The translations under genes were made by a program, and so were the position numbers. Positions 7,892 to 17,765 of a stretch of 64,000 nt of DNA are shown in pieces (position 1 is the stretch's first letter; each line of letters starts with the position of its first letter). The notes under the pieces were generated by a model. The model did not search any database and was not told the origin of the DNA. It was given only the letters and a program-made list of their open reading frames with translations. The stretch comes from Actinomadura_E scrupuli (GTDB lineage: Bacteria; Actinomycetota; Actinomycetes; Streptosporangiales; Streptosporangiaceae), in the NCBI RefSeq assembly GCF_050971785.1, contig NZ_JBPCCU010000005.1, positions 62,001 to 126,000 on the forward strand, given 5' to 3'.

Positions 7892-9025
7892 TCACTCGTT
7901 CAGCGGTGTCCAGGCATCGGTGACCGAAGTGCTCCAGCGTGCGCTCATCGCGTCGTAGACGGCCACGGGGGCGGCGGGCCCGGTCACGCCCAGCCGCCAC
8001 AGCTGAGCGCCGTGCGGAAGGCGTACCGCGACGCCCGGGACCGGGGACTCGGCCACGACCGCGTCCACGGTGGCGGCCCGTTCCGCGGTACGGCGCATCT
8101 CGTCCAGGCGGGCGACCGTCCCGGAGTCCAGATGGATCTCGCTCGGCAGGCCCGGGTTGACGGCCAGCCCCCACGCCGGGTCCGGCCAGGCGGCGGCGAT
8201 CTGCCCGAAGGTCGTCTTGCGGTACAGGCCGGTACCCGGGCGGCGCCCGGCCGCGCCCTGGGACTGCGTCATGGCCTGCACGGAGGTGAACACCAGCACG
8301 TGCGTGCGGCGATCGATCACCGCCGTGGTGAACTCGGTCAGGCCCGGATCCTCCACGGCCTGCCCGGTCGACGGCAGGACCAGCTCCGCCGCCAGCAGCA
8401 GCTCGAAGTACGACAGCTGGTCCCCGCGCTGTTTCGCGTCGCCCAGCCGGGTCTCCAGGTCCGCGCCGGCCTCCGGCCGCGGGCCCTCCGGCAGCGGCCC
8501 CTCGGGGCGCGGCTCGCCGGTCGGGGCCGGGATGGGCTCCGCCACCGGCCGGGCCACCCGCCGCTCACTGACCCGCTGGGGGTCGGCGGCGGCGATGCCG
8601 AAGTCGACCAGCTCGATCAGCCCGGTGCCGTGCCGGTGGAAGGACTCGTACACCAGGTCGGAGGGCCGCCGTACCCCCTGGACGTCCCGCAGGGCGGTGA
8701 CCATCATGTCCGCCAGCCGGTCGAAGTCGGCGGCCCCGGTGGCGGGCGGCAGCTCGGTCCACCAGTTCGCCGGGGCCCAGTCCGCGGTGGGCGGCCGCCA
8801 GCCGGCCTCGCTCAGCACCTCCTCGTCGGCGGGTGTGAGCAGCAGCGGTCCCTCCAGGAAGTTGTTGCTGACCGCCTCGGCGTAGAGCCGGTCGGGTTCC
8901 CGCATCGCCTGCACGTAGTGGCGGCTCTCGTCGCGTTCCCGCACGATGAGGATGGTGTCGCGATCGAGGCCCGCCAGCTCACGGGCGAAACGCTGGGCGA
9001 ACTCGGACCACTCCAACAAGATCAC
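7892..9025 (-). CDS. TY-Chap / SseB domain protein, short paralogue
   Basis: 377 residues with the same order as its downstream neighbour: TY-Chap-like N-terminus (LLEWSEFAQRFARELAGLD, YVQAMREPDRLYAEAVSNNFLEGP, GWRPP), a much shorter Pro-rich linker near residue 165-195, an SseB-like domain (LETRLGDAKQRGDQLSYFELLLAAELVLPSTG, VLVFTSVQAM, WGLAVNPGLPSEIHLDS). It ends in a ~40-residue tail (RLPHGAQLWRLG ... VYDAMSARW) that matches only the last part of the long paralogue. GTG 9025 is the likely start. The pair lies 52 bases apart on the same strand and looks like a tandem duplication in which one copy gained, or the other lost, a ~110-residue domain. Confidence 0.8.
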   Translation of the reverse strand: MILLEWSEFAQRFARELAGLDRDTILIVRERDESRHYVQAMREPDRLYAEAVSNNFLEGPLLLTPADEEVLSEAGWRPPTADWAPANWWTELPPATGAADFDRLADMMVTALRDVQGVRRPSDLVYESFHRHGTGLIELVDFGIAAADPQRVSERRVARPVAEPIPAPTGEPRPEGPLPEGPRPEAGADLETRLGDAKQRGDQLSYFELLLAAELVLPSTGQAVEDPGLTEFTTAVIDRRTHVLVFTSVQAMTQSQGAAGRRPGTGLYRKTTFGQIAAAWPDPAWGLAVNPGLPSEIHLDSGTVARLDEMRRTAERAATVDAVVAESPVPGVAVRLPHGAQLWRLGVTGPAAPVAVYDAMSARWSTSVTDAWTPLNE

Positions 9026-9143
9026 TCCTCAACCCGCCGGAATCTCACCGGTCCGCCCTCCGGAGGCTAGGCCCGGTGGCGCGGTAGATGCCGATAATCG
9101 CGGTCTCACGGGTCGCTCGCAAACCAGGTTCGGTCATACGGTC

Positions 9144-10697
9144 TCAGCCCGGCGGCGACTCGTGACGCAGCGCGTGCAGTACGGTGCGCAACGCGTCCGG
9201 ATCGTCCCCGGCATGCTGCAGCGCCCCGATCAGCCGGTGCAGGATCTCATGCCGCTCGAAGCCGACGTCGAGCATCGCCTGAGCGGTCTCCCACAGCTGT
9301 GGCGGGTCGCCGTTCCAGAGTCGCACGGTCAGCCGCTCGTGCGCGGCCAGATGATCCGGATCCGCGCCGGGATGCTCGAACTGGATCAGCAGCCGCCGGT
9401 CGGTCTCGTCGGCGGGGTCGAGCGCGGACAGGTCGACGGCACCGTGCCGCCCCGACAGCCGGTGCCGGCCGGACAGGAACGGCAGCGCGAAGGCCCGCCG
9501 GGCCAGCGCCTCCAGATCGCCGTCCGGGAGCAGGCGGTCGACGAGGTCACGTTCCAAACCGAACATCGTCGAGTCACGGTAGGCCTCGGCGAACTTGCCG
9601 GTGGCGTCCCAGACCGCGTCGAGGGTGGCGCGTACGCCCTCCTCCGGCAGCGACGTGAGCCGGCCCGCCCAGCGCACCCAGGCGGCCAGCACGTGCGGCA
9701 TGGCCTCCTGGTCGTCGGATGACAGCACCACCTTGCGGGGCAGCCAGTCGAGCAGGAACATCTCGCACTTGATCGGGCTCACCCGCAGCGGGCGCCCCTG
9801 GTCGTAGGAGCAGCCGAAGTCGATGATCCGGTCGGCGCAGCGGCTCGCCGCGCCCCGGTCCGACAGATCCTCGGCCTCGTCGGAGGCGAGGAACCGCGCG
9901 GCCAGGGTGGCCCGCCGATCCTGGCCGTAGGGCTGCGCGGCGGGCCGCCGGCCGCCCGGCGGCAGGGCGCGCACCCGGGCCCGCACGAACGCGTGGTACG
10001 AGCCGAACGTGTCGCTGACGGGAGGTTCGTCGGTGTCGTGGGTGACGGCCAGGGCGGTCTCCAGCAGGGCCCGGGTGGCGCCCGGCTCGAGCGTCTCGAA
10101 GCGCATCAGCGGGTTCTCGCGGCCCTCCACCCGGCAGTGCTCGAGCAGCCGGTCGACCTGTGAGGACACCCACGCGTCCCGCACCATGCCGCCCATGTTG
10201 TGGTCGACCAGGATCACCAGGGCGTGCCGCTCCTCGCCGCCGTAGGTATAGGTGCACACGATCGAGTCCTGGTCGCCGTAGACGTCCCGGGACACGTGGC
10301 ACTCGGCCGGCGCGACCATCCCGACCCGGTCGGCCCAGCCGGGGCGGGCCACCCCGCGGTCCATCAGGCCCAGCGCCGCGCGCTCGGCCTTGGCCGCCTG
10401 CCGGGTGGTGCCGAGGTAGGCCATGCCGGTCAGCAGCGCCAGGGCCGCCGGGGTCCCGGCGCGGGCCGCGTGGTCGACCAGCGCCTCGCCGATGACCTCC
10501 TCGACGTCGCCCTCGTCGGCCCGCCGCCCGTACCACGATCCGAGGATCTCGCTCACTATCAGCTCGGCGTCCAGGGGGCTGCGCACGGCGAGCAGTTCGC
10601 GTGCGTGCAGCAGCATGCCGTCGAAGATCGCGGAGACCTCGTCCGACGGAGGTCGGTCGTTTCCTGTCGGAGGCTGACGACGGCTTCGCGGACTCAC
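9144..10697 (-). CDS. Conserved hypothetical protein with C-terminal DUF1841-like domain
   Basis: 517-residue cytoplasmic protein conserved in style with actinobacterial hypotheticals. Most of the length is predicted helical and Leu/Ala-rich. The last ~90 residues (FEHPGADPDHLAAHERLTVRLWNGDPPQLWETAQAMLDVGFERHEILHRLIGAL, given here only as its key parts: HPGADP, HERLTVRLWNGDPP, LWETA, LLDVG-like, RHEILHRLI) match the DUF1841 pattern. An internal segment, KCEMFLLDWLPRKV, is also typical of these larger proteins. No catalytic motif recognised. A poorly conserved N-terminus rich in Pro/Arg makes the exact start uncertain. Confidence 0.78.
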   Translation of the reverse strand: MSPRSRRQPPTGNDRPPSDEVSAIFDGMLLHARELLAVRSPLDAELIVSEILGSWYGRRADEGDVEEVIGEALVDHAARAGTPAALALLTGMAYLGTTRQAAKAERAALGLMDRGVARPGWADRVGMVAPAECHVSRDVYGDQDSIVCTYTYGGEERHALVILVDHNMGGMVRDAWVSSQVDRLLEHCRVEGRENPLMRFETLEPGATRALLETALAVTHDTDEPPVSDTFGSYHAFVRARVRALPPGGRRPAAQPYGQDRRATLAARFLASDEAEDLSDRGAASRCADRIIDFGCSYDQGRPLRVSPIKCEMFLLDWLPRKVVLSSDDQEAMPHVLAAWVRWAGRLTSLPEEGVRATLDAVWDATGKFAEAYRDSTMFGLERDLVDRLLPDGDLEALARRAFALPFLSGRHRLSGRHGAVDLSALDPADETDRRLLIQFEHPGADPDHLAAHERLTVRLWNGDPPQLWETAQAMLDVGFERHEILHRLIGALQHAGDDPDALRTVLHALRHESPPG

Positions 10698-10883
10698 GGG
10701 TCCACCTTCCCAGATCCGCGCACCGCAGCGGCCCCCGGCTCCGTGGCGGGTCCGGGGGGAGTCACGGTCGTGAGGGTGAAATCCATGTTCGAAGAGTCAC
10801 CCTACCGTTCCTGGACGTGGGGCGCGCTCGGCTCCCGGACGGTCTTCAGAGGGTGCTCGGAACTGTAGTCGAAGAACCTGCCG

Positions 10884-11105
10884 CTAGTCCGCCGATGGCG
10901 GCCGTGACTTGACCATGCCCACCAGGTGTTCCCGGGCGATCCTCTCCACGAGGGCCGGGGTGGCGTCGACGCCGAGATGCTCGACGCACACGTGGACGTC
11001 GGCGACGCAGCGTTCGACGGCCTCGGCGGGCAGCAGGACGAACTCGTCGGCCAGCCGCCGGGTCATGCCCTGTGCGCGGTCCGCGAGCGCGGGCAGCATC
11101 GTCAT
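10884..11105 (-). CDS. Small conserved actinobacterial protein, unknown function
   Basis: 73 residues, all helical in appearance: MTMLPALADRAQGMTRRLADEF, then VERCVADVHVCVEHLGVD and VERIAREHLVGMV. The pattern of amphipathic helices and the size resemble small three-helix proteins common in Streptomycetales and Streptosporangiales, but no name can be given. It lies upstream, on the same strand, of nothing obviously coupled: the next minus-strand gene downstream begins about 190 bases away. Start ATG 11105; a second in-frame ATG two codons on is equally possible. Confidence 0.6.
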   Translation of the reverse strand: MTMLPALADRAQGMTRRLADEFVLLPAEAVERCVADVHVCVEHLGVDATPALVERIAREHLVGMVKSRPPSAD

Positions 11106-11180
11106 CGGTGATCCTTACGCCGACCCCAGCCTGCCCCCGGACTTCCGTTCCTGCCCATTCCAGCGCGTACCGCGCACGTG

Positions 11181-11861
11181 TCAAGACCCGTCTTTGACCG
11201 GCTCCGCCGCTGCGGCCTCCGCCGGGGCGCGTCGCTCCTGGTCGTCGAGCCATCCCGGGTGGTGACGGGCCGCCCAATCCCGGGGCACCCGGCCGGTCCA
11301 CATGCCGGTCATCGCGCCCCTGTCCCGCAGCGCGTACCACAGGTGCCCCAGGAACATCACGAAGATCGCCAGGGTGAGCCAGTCGTGCACGAAGGTGGCG
11401 CCGGTGCGCCAGGCGCCCGGCCACGGGTCGGGGAAGGTGAGCATGGCGCCGGTGCCGAGCATGACCAGGATGGCGCCGGCCACGAAGGCGGCGTTCAGTT
11501 TCTGCCCGGCGTTGAACTTGCCCACCTCGATCACGCCCCGGCCGTTGCGCACCGCCCGGCGGTCCTGGGACCGCAGCCACTCCCAGTCCTGCGGCCCGAA
11601 CCGGTTGAGCGCCCGCAGGTCCGCGCGGAAGGCCCGGGTCAGCCAGCCCAGCAGCATCGGCACCGGAAGCGCGAAGCCGGCCACGATGTGGATCGGCTTG
11701 ATCAGGTCCCGCCGGCCGACGTAGGTGGCGATCGCCGGAATGTAGAGGCACGCCGCGGTCGCCAGACAGATGATCATCAGTAGCGCGGTGGCGTGGTGCA
11801 CCGCGCGTTCGTGCCGGGTGAACCTGGCGAGCGTCCCGGGGCGGTCATGTGGTCGGAGCAT
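11181..11861 (-). CDS. Cytochrome b/b6-type membrane protein (formate dehydrogenase gamma/Ni-Fe hydrogenase b family)
   Basis: 226 residues with four hydrophobic helices and His residues placed for haem b: RFTRHERAVHHATALLM, LIKPIHIVAGF, ATFVHDWLTLAIF and MFLGHLWYAL. It overlaps the 3' end of the molybdopterin oxidoreductase by 17 bases, so the two are co-expressed. Known logic for such pairs is that the membrane cytochrome passes electrons between the quinone pool and the exported molybdoenzyme. The start at ATG 11861 was chosen because upstream codons in this frame lie inside the neighbouring gene. Ends in an Ala/Glu-rich cytoplasmic tail. Confidence 0.85.
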   Translation of the reverse strand: MLRPHDRPGTLARFTRHERAVHHATALLMIICLATAACLYIPAIATYVGRRDLIKPIHIVAGFALPVPMLLGWLTRAFRADLRALNRFGPQDWEWLRSQDRRAVRNGRGVIEVGKFNAGQKLNAAFVAGAILVMLGTGAMLTFPDPWPGAWRTGATFVHDWLTLAIFVMFLGHLWYALRDRGAMTGMWTGRVPRDWAARHHPGWLDDQERRAPAEAAAAEPVKDGS

Positions 11862-12564
11862 CGTCACGTCCGTTCGAACGGCCCACCCAGGCGTCCACGT
11901 CATAGCCGCGGCGCTCCCAGTATCCGGGCACGACCTTGTCGGTCAGCTCGATCCGGCCGAGCCATTTGAGGGATTTGTAGCCGTACATCGGAGCGACGAA
12001 GAGCCGCACCGGGCCGCCATGATCATGGGTGACCGGCGCGCCGAGCATGGTGGTGGCCACGACGACGTCCCGGCGCCGGGCCTGGTCCATGGTGAGGGAC
12101 TCGGTGTAGGCGCCGTCGAAGGAGTGGAAGCGCACGGCGGTGGCCTTCGGGTCCGCCCCGACCGCGTCCAGCAGGTCCGGCAGCGCCACCCCGGACCAGT
12201 GCACCGCGGGGACCCGCCAGCCGGTCACGCACTGGAAGTCCTTGGTGATCTCGGTCTGCGGCATCGCCTGCAGCTCGGCGAAGGTGAACGACCGGGGCCG
12301 CCCGGCCATTCCGGTCACGCTCAGCTCGTAGTCCTGCGGGGTGCGGCGCCGCACGCCGTCGACGACCGAGTAGTAGCGGAACCCGCCGGCCGCCGGGATC
12401 AGGCCGCCGACCTGGGACCCGACCGGGCCCAGCGCGCGGGTGACGGCGCTCTGGGCGCGTGCTCCCACCGCGATGCCGACCACCCCCAGGCCGACCATGC
12501 CGAGCACGACCCGCCGTCCCACCGGTGTGCCCGGCCGCTGTTCGTTGAGGTCTTCGGTGCTCAC
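11845..12564 (-). CDS. Molybdopterin-dependent oxidoreductase, sulfite oxidase/YedY-like, Tat-exported
   Basis: 239 residues. The N-terminus carries GRRVVLGMVGLGVVG, a twin-arginine-type signal or anchor. The body is the oxidoreductase molybdopterin-binding fold: SFTFAELQAMPQTEITKDFQCVTGW with Cys112 as the expected molybdenum ligand, VHWSGVALPDLLDAVG, ARRRDVVVATTMLGAPVTHDHGGPVRL and YGYKSLKWLGRIEL. The lack of a dimerisation domain fits the MsrP/YedY type rather than classical sulfite oxidase. The downstream cytochrome b gene probably supplies electrons, as MsrQ does for MsrP, though that cytochrome is of a different type. Substrate unknown. Confidence 0.9.
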   Translation of the reverse strand: MSTEDLNEQRPGTPVGRRVVLGMVGLGVVGIAVGARAQSAVTRALGPVGSQVGGLIPAAGGFRYYSVVDGVRRRTPQDYELSVTGMAGRPRSFTFAELQAMPQTEITKDFQCVTGWRVPAVHWSGVALPDLLDAVGADPKATAVRFHSFDGAYTESLTMDQARRRDVVVATTMLGAPVTHDHGGPVRLFVAPMYGYKSLKWLGRIELTDKVVPGYWERRGYDVDAWVGRSNGRDDAPTT

Positions 12565-12630
12565 TTCTCCATTCGAGCACCTGTACGACCCTCGCGGCCA
12601 TAGTCCGGGACCACCGTAAGGGTTCCGTCA

Positions 12631-12636
12631 TAACCT
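12631..12636 (+). promoter_or_regulatory. Candidate -10 element (TAACCT) of a leaderless transcript
   Basis: TAACCT fits the actinobacterial TANNNT -10 pattern and ends 6 nt before the ATG at 12643. No ribosome site is present in between, so transcription probably starts at or next to the A of the start codon. Confidence 0.5.
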
Positions 12637-12642
12637 GGACGC

Positions 12643-13218
12643 ATGGCCATCAAGGTTCACCTCGCACAGCGGCCGGAGGCCGACGAACTGCTCGGGCGCG
12701 ACCCGCTCGCGATCCTCACCGGGATGCTGCTGGACCAGCAGGTCCCGATGGAGTGGGCGTTCACCGGCCCTTACACGATCACGCAGCGGCTGGGGGCGAC
12801 GGAGCTCGACGCCCACCAGATCGCCGCCCAGGACCCGGAGGGGTTCGCGGCGCTGCTGTCGGAGAAGCCCGCGGTCCATCGCTATCCGGGGTCGATGGCC
12901 AAGCGGGTCCAGCAGCTGTGCGCGTTCCTCGTGGAGCACTACGACGGCGACGCCGCCGCGATCTGGCGGGACGCCGCCACCGGCAAGGAGCTGCTCAAGC
13001 GGCTGAACGACCTGCCCGGGTTCGGCAGGCAGAAGGCGCAGATCTTCCTGGCCCTGCTCGGGAAGCAGTACGGCGTACGGCCGGAGGGATGGCGCGAGGC
13101 CGCCGGGGCCTACGGCGAGGAGGGGTCGCACCGTTCGGTCGCCGACATCACCGGGCCGGATTCGCTGGCGCGGGTGCGCGCGTACAAACAGGAGCAAAAG
13201 AAGGCGGCGAAGAGCTGA
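12643..13218 (+). CDS. HhH-GPD family DNA glycosylase-like protein
   Basis: 191 residues starting MAIKVHLAQRPEADELLGRDPLAILTGMLLDQQVPMEWAF (key part LLDQQVPMEWAF matches the helix before the substrate pocket in HhH-GPD proteins). A helix-hairpin-helix sits at LNDLPGFGRQKAQIFLALLG near residues 121-140. The protein is shorter than Nth/MutY enzymes and lacks an Fe-S cluster Cys set and an obvious catalytic Lys, so it belongs to the small actinobacterial subgroup of HhH-GPD proteins whose activity is not established. Divergent from the oxidoreductase pair, with a probable leaderless start. Confidence 0.85.
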   Translation: MAIKVHLAQRPEADELLGRDPLAILTGMLLDQQVPMEWAFTGPYTITQRLGATELDAHQIAAQDPEGFAALLSEKPAVHRYPGSMAKRVQQLCAFLVEHYDGDAAAIWRDAATGKELLKRLNDLPGFGRQKAQIFLALLGKQYGVRPEGWREAAGAYGEEGSHRSVADITGPDSLARVRAYKQEQKKAAKS

Positions 13219-13541
13219 CGCCGGAACCGGCCACCGGTACGGTCGAGGGCCAGCGCCGAGGCGGGACCGCGAACCGGTTGTGGAACCGCGGAAGCACCGA
13301 GATGATGAAAACCTGACTCCGAGCGGTGTTGTGATGGAGGAAGGAGCGCTAGCCTGCTCCTATTCACCCATAGTAATGGATACTTGCCTCGCAGTAGGGC
13401 GTCGCGGACGACCGGGAGATGCCGCGGGCTACCGGAAGATTCGGTGAGGATGGACACGGATGACCGGCGGCAGCGGGCTACGGGAAGATTCGTGAGGAAG
13501 ACCCCGGGTGATCGGCGGCGAGGAGTACGGAGGTGTCGAGA
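13219..13541 (+). other. Intergenic region upstream of the PP2C phosphatase
   Basis: About 320 bases without a gene. It contains a small hairpin (arms AGGAGC 13342-13347 and GCTCCT 13356-13361), then a 49-bp imperfect tandem repeat, and a GGAGG ribosome site at 13529-13533 that sets the next start. The hairpin could end the upstream transcript or mark a promoter; nothing decides this. Confidence 0.5.
13424..13521 (+). repeat. Imperfect 49-bp tandem duplication
   Basis: Two adjacent copies, 13424-13472 and 13473-13521. Both begin GCGGGCTACSGGAAGATTC and both contain GTGAGGA in the middle and a GATSGGCGGC-like end (GACCGGCGGC versus GATCGGCGGC). They lie immediately upstream of the phosphatase ribosome site, so they are probably in its 5' untranslated region. 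Confidence 0.75.
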
Positions 13542-15653
13542 ATGAGCACGGAGACGTCCGTTCCGCATCCCCGGGTGTCCGGACTCGAGGCGTCCGACTC
13601 CGCGCTCTTCGCGACCTTGATCAAAGAGGCGCCCATCGCCTTCGCGTTCTTCGACACCGAGCTGAGGTGCCGCCGCGTCAACGAGACGCTCGCCGGGGTC
13701 CACGGCGCCGTCGCGGGTGACCTGATCGGGCGCCGCCCGTCCGAGATGCTGCCCGCCGACCTCGCCACGGCGATGGAGGCCGCGCTCCGCAAGGTCCTCG
13801 ACGAGGACAAGTCCGTGCTGGACGCCGACCTGATCATGCGGTTGCCGGCCGGCGGGGACACCGAGAAGGACCTGCCTCCCGAGACCCGGCACTGGTCCTC
13901 GTCCTGGTTCCCCTCGCACGGCGCCGAGGGCGACATCCTCGGCGTGGCGCTGATCGCGGTGGACGTGACCGATCGCCGCCGGGCCGAGGACGTCATCCGC
14001 CGCAAGGAGGAGCGCTACCGCTCCCTGGTGGAGGCCAGCTCGCAGGTCGTCTGGGTGACCGACCCGCAGGGCCGGGTGAGCGAGGACGCGCCCGAGTGGC
14101 GGGCGATCACGGGGCAGACCTTCGACGACTACGCCGCCGGCGGCTGGCCCGCGGTGATCCATCCCGAGGACCGCGGCCGGATCGAGGCCGCCTGGCGCGA
14201 GTGCGTCGAGGCCGAGCGCACCTTCGAGACCGACTACCGGGTGCGCACCAAGACCGGCGCCTACCGGCACTACGACGTCCGCGCGGTGCCGATCCGGCGC
14301 GGCGAGGCCGTGGTCGAGTGGGTCGGCGCCAACACCGACGTCACCGGCCAGCGTGAGGCCGAGGAGATGCGCGGGCGGCTGACCGAGCAGCTGTCGGCCG
14401 CGGCGCTGCGCACCGCCCGGCTGCAGCAGGCGACGTCGATGCTGGCCGAGGCGCTCACCGTCAGCCAGGTCGTCCAGGTCATCACCGAGGTCGGCCGTTC
14501 GGCGATCGGCGCGGACCGGTCGGCGGTGGCCCTGCTGGACGACGACAAGCTCCGGCTGGAGATCATCACTCCGAGCGGCGCCTCCGATCCGGCCGACTTC
14601 GGCCGCGAGCTCTTCCAGGTCAGTGACCCCTCGGTCATGTCGGTGGCGGTGCGCGAGAGCCGGCCCTTCCTGGCGGAGAGCCCGGACGAGCTGCGGCTGC
14701 AGCTGGGCCGGGCCGAGATCGACCCCTTCCTGCAGAACACCGAGGAGCGGGCCTGGGTCGGCCTGCCGCTGCTCGCCGCCGGCGCGCCCATCGGCGCGCT
14801 GCGGTTCGCCTTCACCCGCCCCCGCGCGATCACCGAGGAGGAGCGGGTCTTCCTGGAGGCGCTCGCCGGTCAGTGCGCCCTGGCGGTGGAGCGGGCGCTG
14901 CTGTTCGAGCGCGAGCACAAGACCGCGGAGGCGCTGCAGCGTAGCCTGCTGCCCGACGTGCTGCTCCAGCTCCCGACCATGCAGCTCGCCGCGCGCTACC
15001 ACCCGGCCACCCGGCACGTGCAGGTCGGCGGCGACTGGTACGACGCGTTCCGGCTGCCCGACGACCGGCTGGCCGTGGCTGTCGGCGACGTCATGGGCAA
15101 GGGCGTGCGCGCGGCCGCGGGCATGGGCCGGGTCCGCAACGCCCTGCGCGCCCTGGCGCTCAACGACCCCCGTCCGGCCGCGGTGCTCTCCGGCCTGGAC
15201 CGGCTGTTCAGCGCCACCGAGGACGTCGAGCAATTCACCACCGTGGCCTACGCGGTCATCGACCCCGAGACCGGGGCCGGGGTGCTCAGCAACGCCGGTC
15301 ACCCGCCGCCCCTGCTGCTGGGCCCGGACACCTCGGCCAGGCTCAGCACCGCCGAGCCCGGGACGCCGCTCGGCTGGCCCAGCCACCGTCAGCAGGCAAG
15401 TTTTTCCATCACACCCGGAAACACTGTGGTCTTCTACAGCGATGGACTTGTGGAGAATCGCAGACGTGGAGTGGACGCGGGGCTCGACGAGTTGGTCGGT
15501 GCCGCCGCGGACGCCACACCGGAGGTAGTGGGGGATCCAGAGATACTCGTGGACTTTCTGATCGATCGGATGCTCGCCGGGTATGAGCAAGACGACGATG
15601 TGACCGTACTTGCCCTACACGTTCCCCCGAAGACGATCCCGAAGACGATGTAG
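13542..15653 (+). CDS. PAS-PAS-GAF-PP2C (SpoIIE-type) serine phosphatase
   Basis: 703-residue cytoplasmic signalling phosphatase. Order: a PAS fold (LFATLIKEAPIAFAFFDTE ... ~20-145), a second PAS with PAC (RYRSLVEASSQVVWVTDPQG ... TDYRVRTKTGAYRHYDVR, ~155-280), a GAF domain (~300-450, ending LAGQCALAVERALLFERE), and a PP2C/SpoIIE domain (ALQRSLLPDVLLQLP, VGGDWYDAF, VGDVMGKGVRAA, NAGHPPPLLL, YSDGLVE) with metal-binding Asp residues in GGDWYDA and GDVMGKG. No kinase-type ATPase is present, so it is a phosphatase of an anti-sigma-antagonist pathway of the RsbU kind; no partner genes are adjacent. ATG 13542 has GGAGG 8 nt upstream. Confidence 0.93.
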   Translation: MSTETSVPHPRVSGLEASDSALFATLIKEAPIAFAFFDTELRCRRVNETLAGVHGAVAGDLIGRRPSEMLPADLATAMEAALRKVLDEDKSVLDADLIMRLPAGGDTEKDLPPETRHWSSSWFPSHGAEGDILGVALIAVDVTDRRRAEDVIRRKEERYRSLVEASSQVVWVTDPQGRVSEDAPEWRAITGQTFDDYAAGGWPAVIHPEDRGRIEAAWRECVEAERTFETDYRVRTKTGAYRHYDVRAVPIRRGEAVVEWVGANTDVTGQREAEEMRGRLTEQLSAAALRTARLQQATSMLAEALTVSQVVQVITEVGRSAIGADRSAVALLDDDKLRLEIITPSGASDPADFGRELFQVSDPSVMSVAVRESRPFLAESPDELRLQLGRAEIDPFLQNTEERAWVGLPLLAAGAPIGALRFAFTRPRAITEEERVFLEALAGQCALAVERALLFEREHKTAEALQRSLLPDVLLQLPTMQLAARYHPATRHVQVGGDWYDAFRLPDDRLAVAVGDVMGKGVRAAAGMGRVRNALRALALNDPRPAAVLSGLDRLFSATEDVEQFTTVAYAVIDPETGAGVLSNAGHPPPLLLGPDTSARLSTAEPGTPLGWPSHRQQASFSITPGNTVVFYSDGLVENRRRGVDAGLDELVGAAADATPEVVGDPEILVDFLIDRMLAGYEQDDDVTVLALHVPPKTIPKTM

Positions 15654-15863
15654 TCCGTACGAAGGACCACCCGGCTCCCTCTAAGGTGGTGTGTTACCGA
15701 GCAGGACTCCCCCGTACGGAATGCGCAGCCGTGCCAGAATGCTGACCTTGGTCAACGGATACGCTGCCGTTCCGCACGGGTCTGCTGGCCCCGCCTGGGC
15801 GAGGCCACCCATCCGTCAGGGCACATGGGTCAACCCAGCCACACGTTCGTTCGAGAGGTATTT

Positions 15864-17570
<1,707 letters not shown>

Positions 17571-17588
17571 ACAGGTTCACGTAAGACC

Positions 17589-17621
17589 GCGGGTCCGGAC
17601 AATGGTTCCGGGCCCGCTTTT
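17589..17621 (+). terminator. Rho-independent terminator of the sigma factor gene
   Basis: GCGGGTCCGG (17589-17598) pairs with CCGGGCCCGC (17608-17617) with one G-U pair, a 9-nt loop, followed by TTTT. It starts 18 bases after the stop codon. Confidence 0.9.
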
Positions 17622-17765
17622 GCATGTGATTCACCTACAACAAGTGTATGTGTTACCACTTTTGGTAGAACTTCTCCGGAATCGACACGCTCGCCGGTAC
17701 CGCGTAACGCAACCTTTACACGAAGGTAGCGGGAGGCGTCTTGGCCCTTCCTAGGCTCCCGCGCT

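Noticed and set aside
17654..17667. TACCA-CTTT-TGGTA palindrome downstream of the sigma factor
   Set aside because: Five-bp arms, expected by chance; no gene-specific context.
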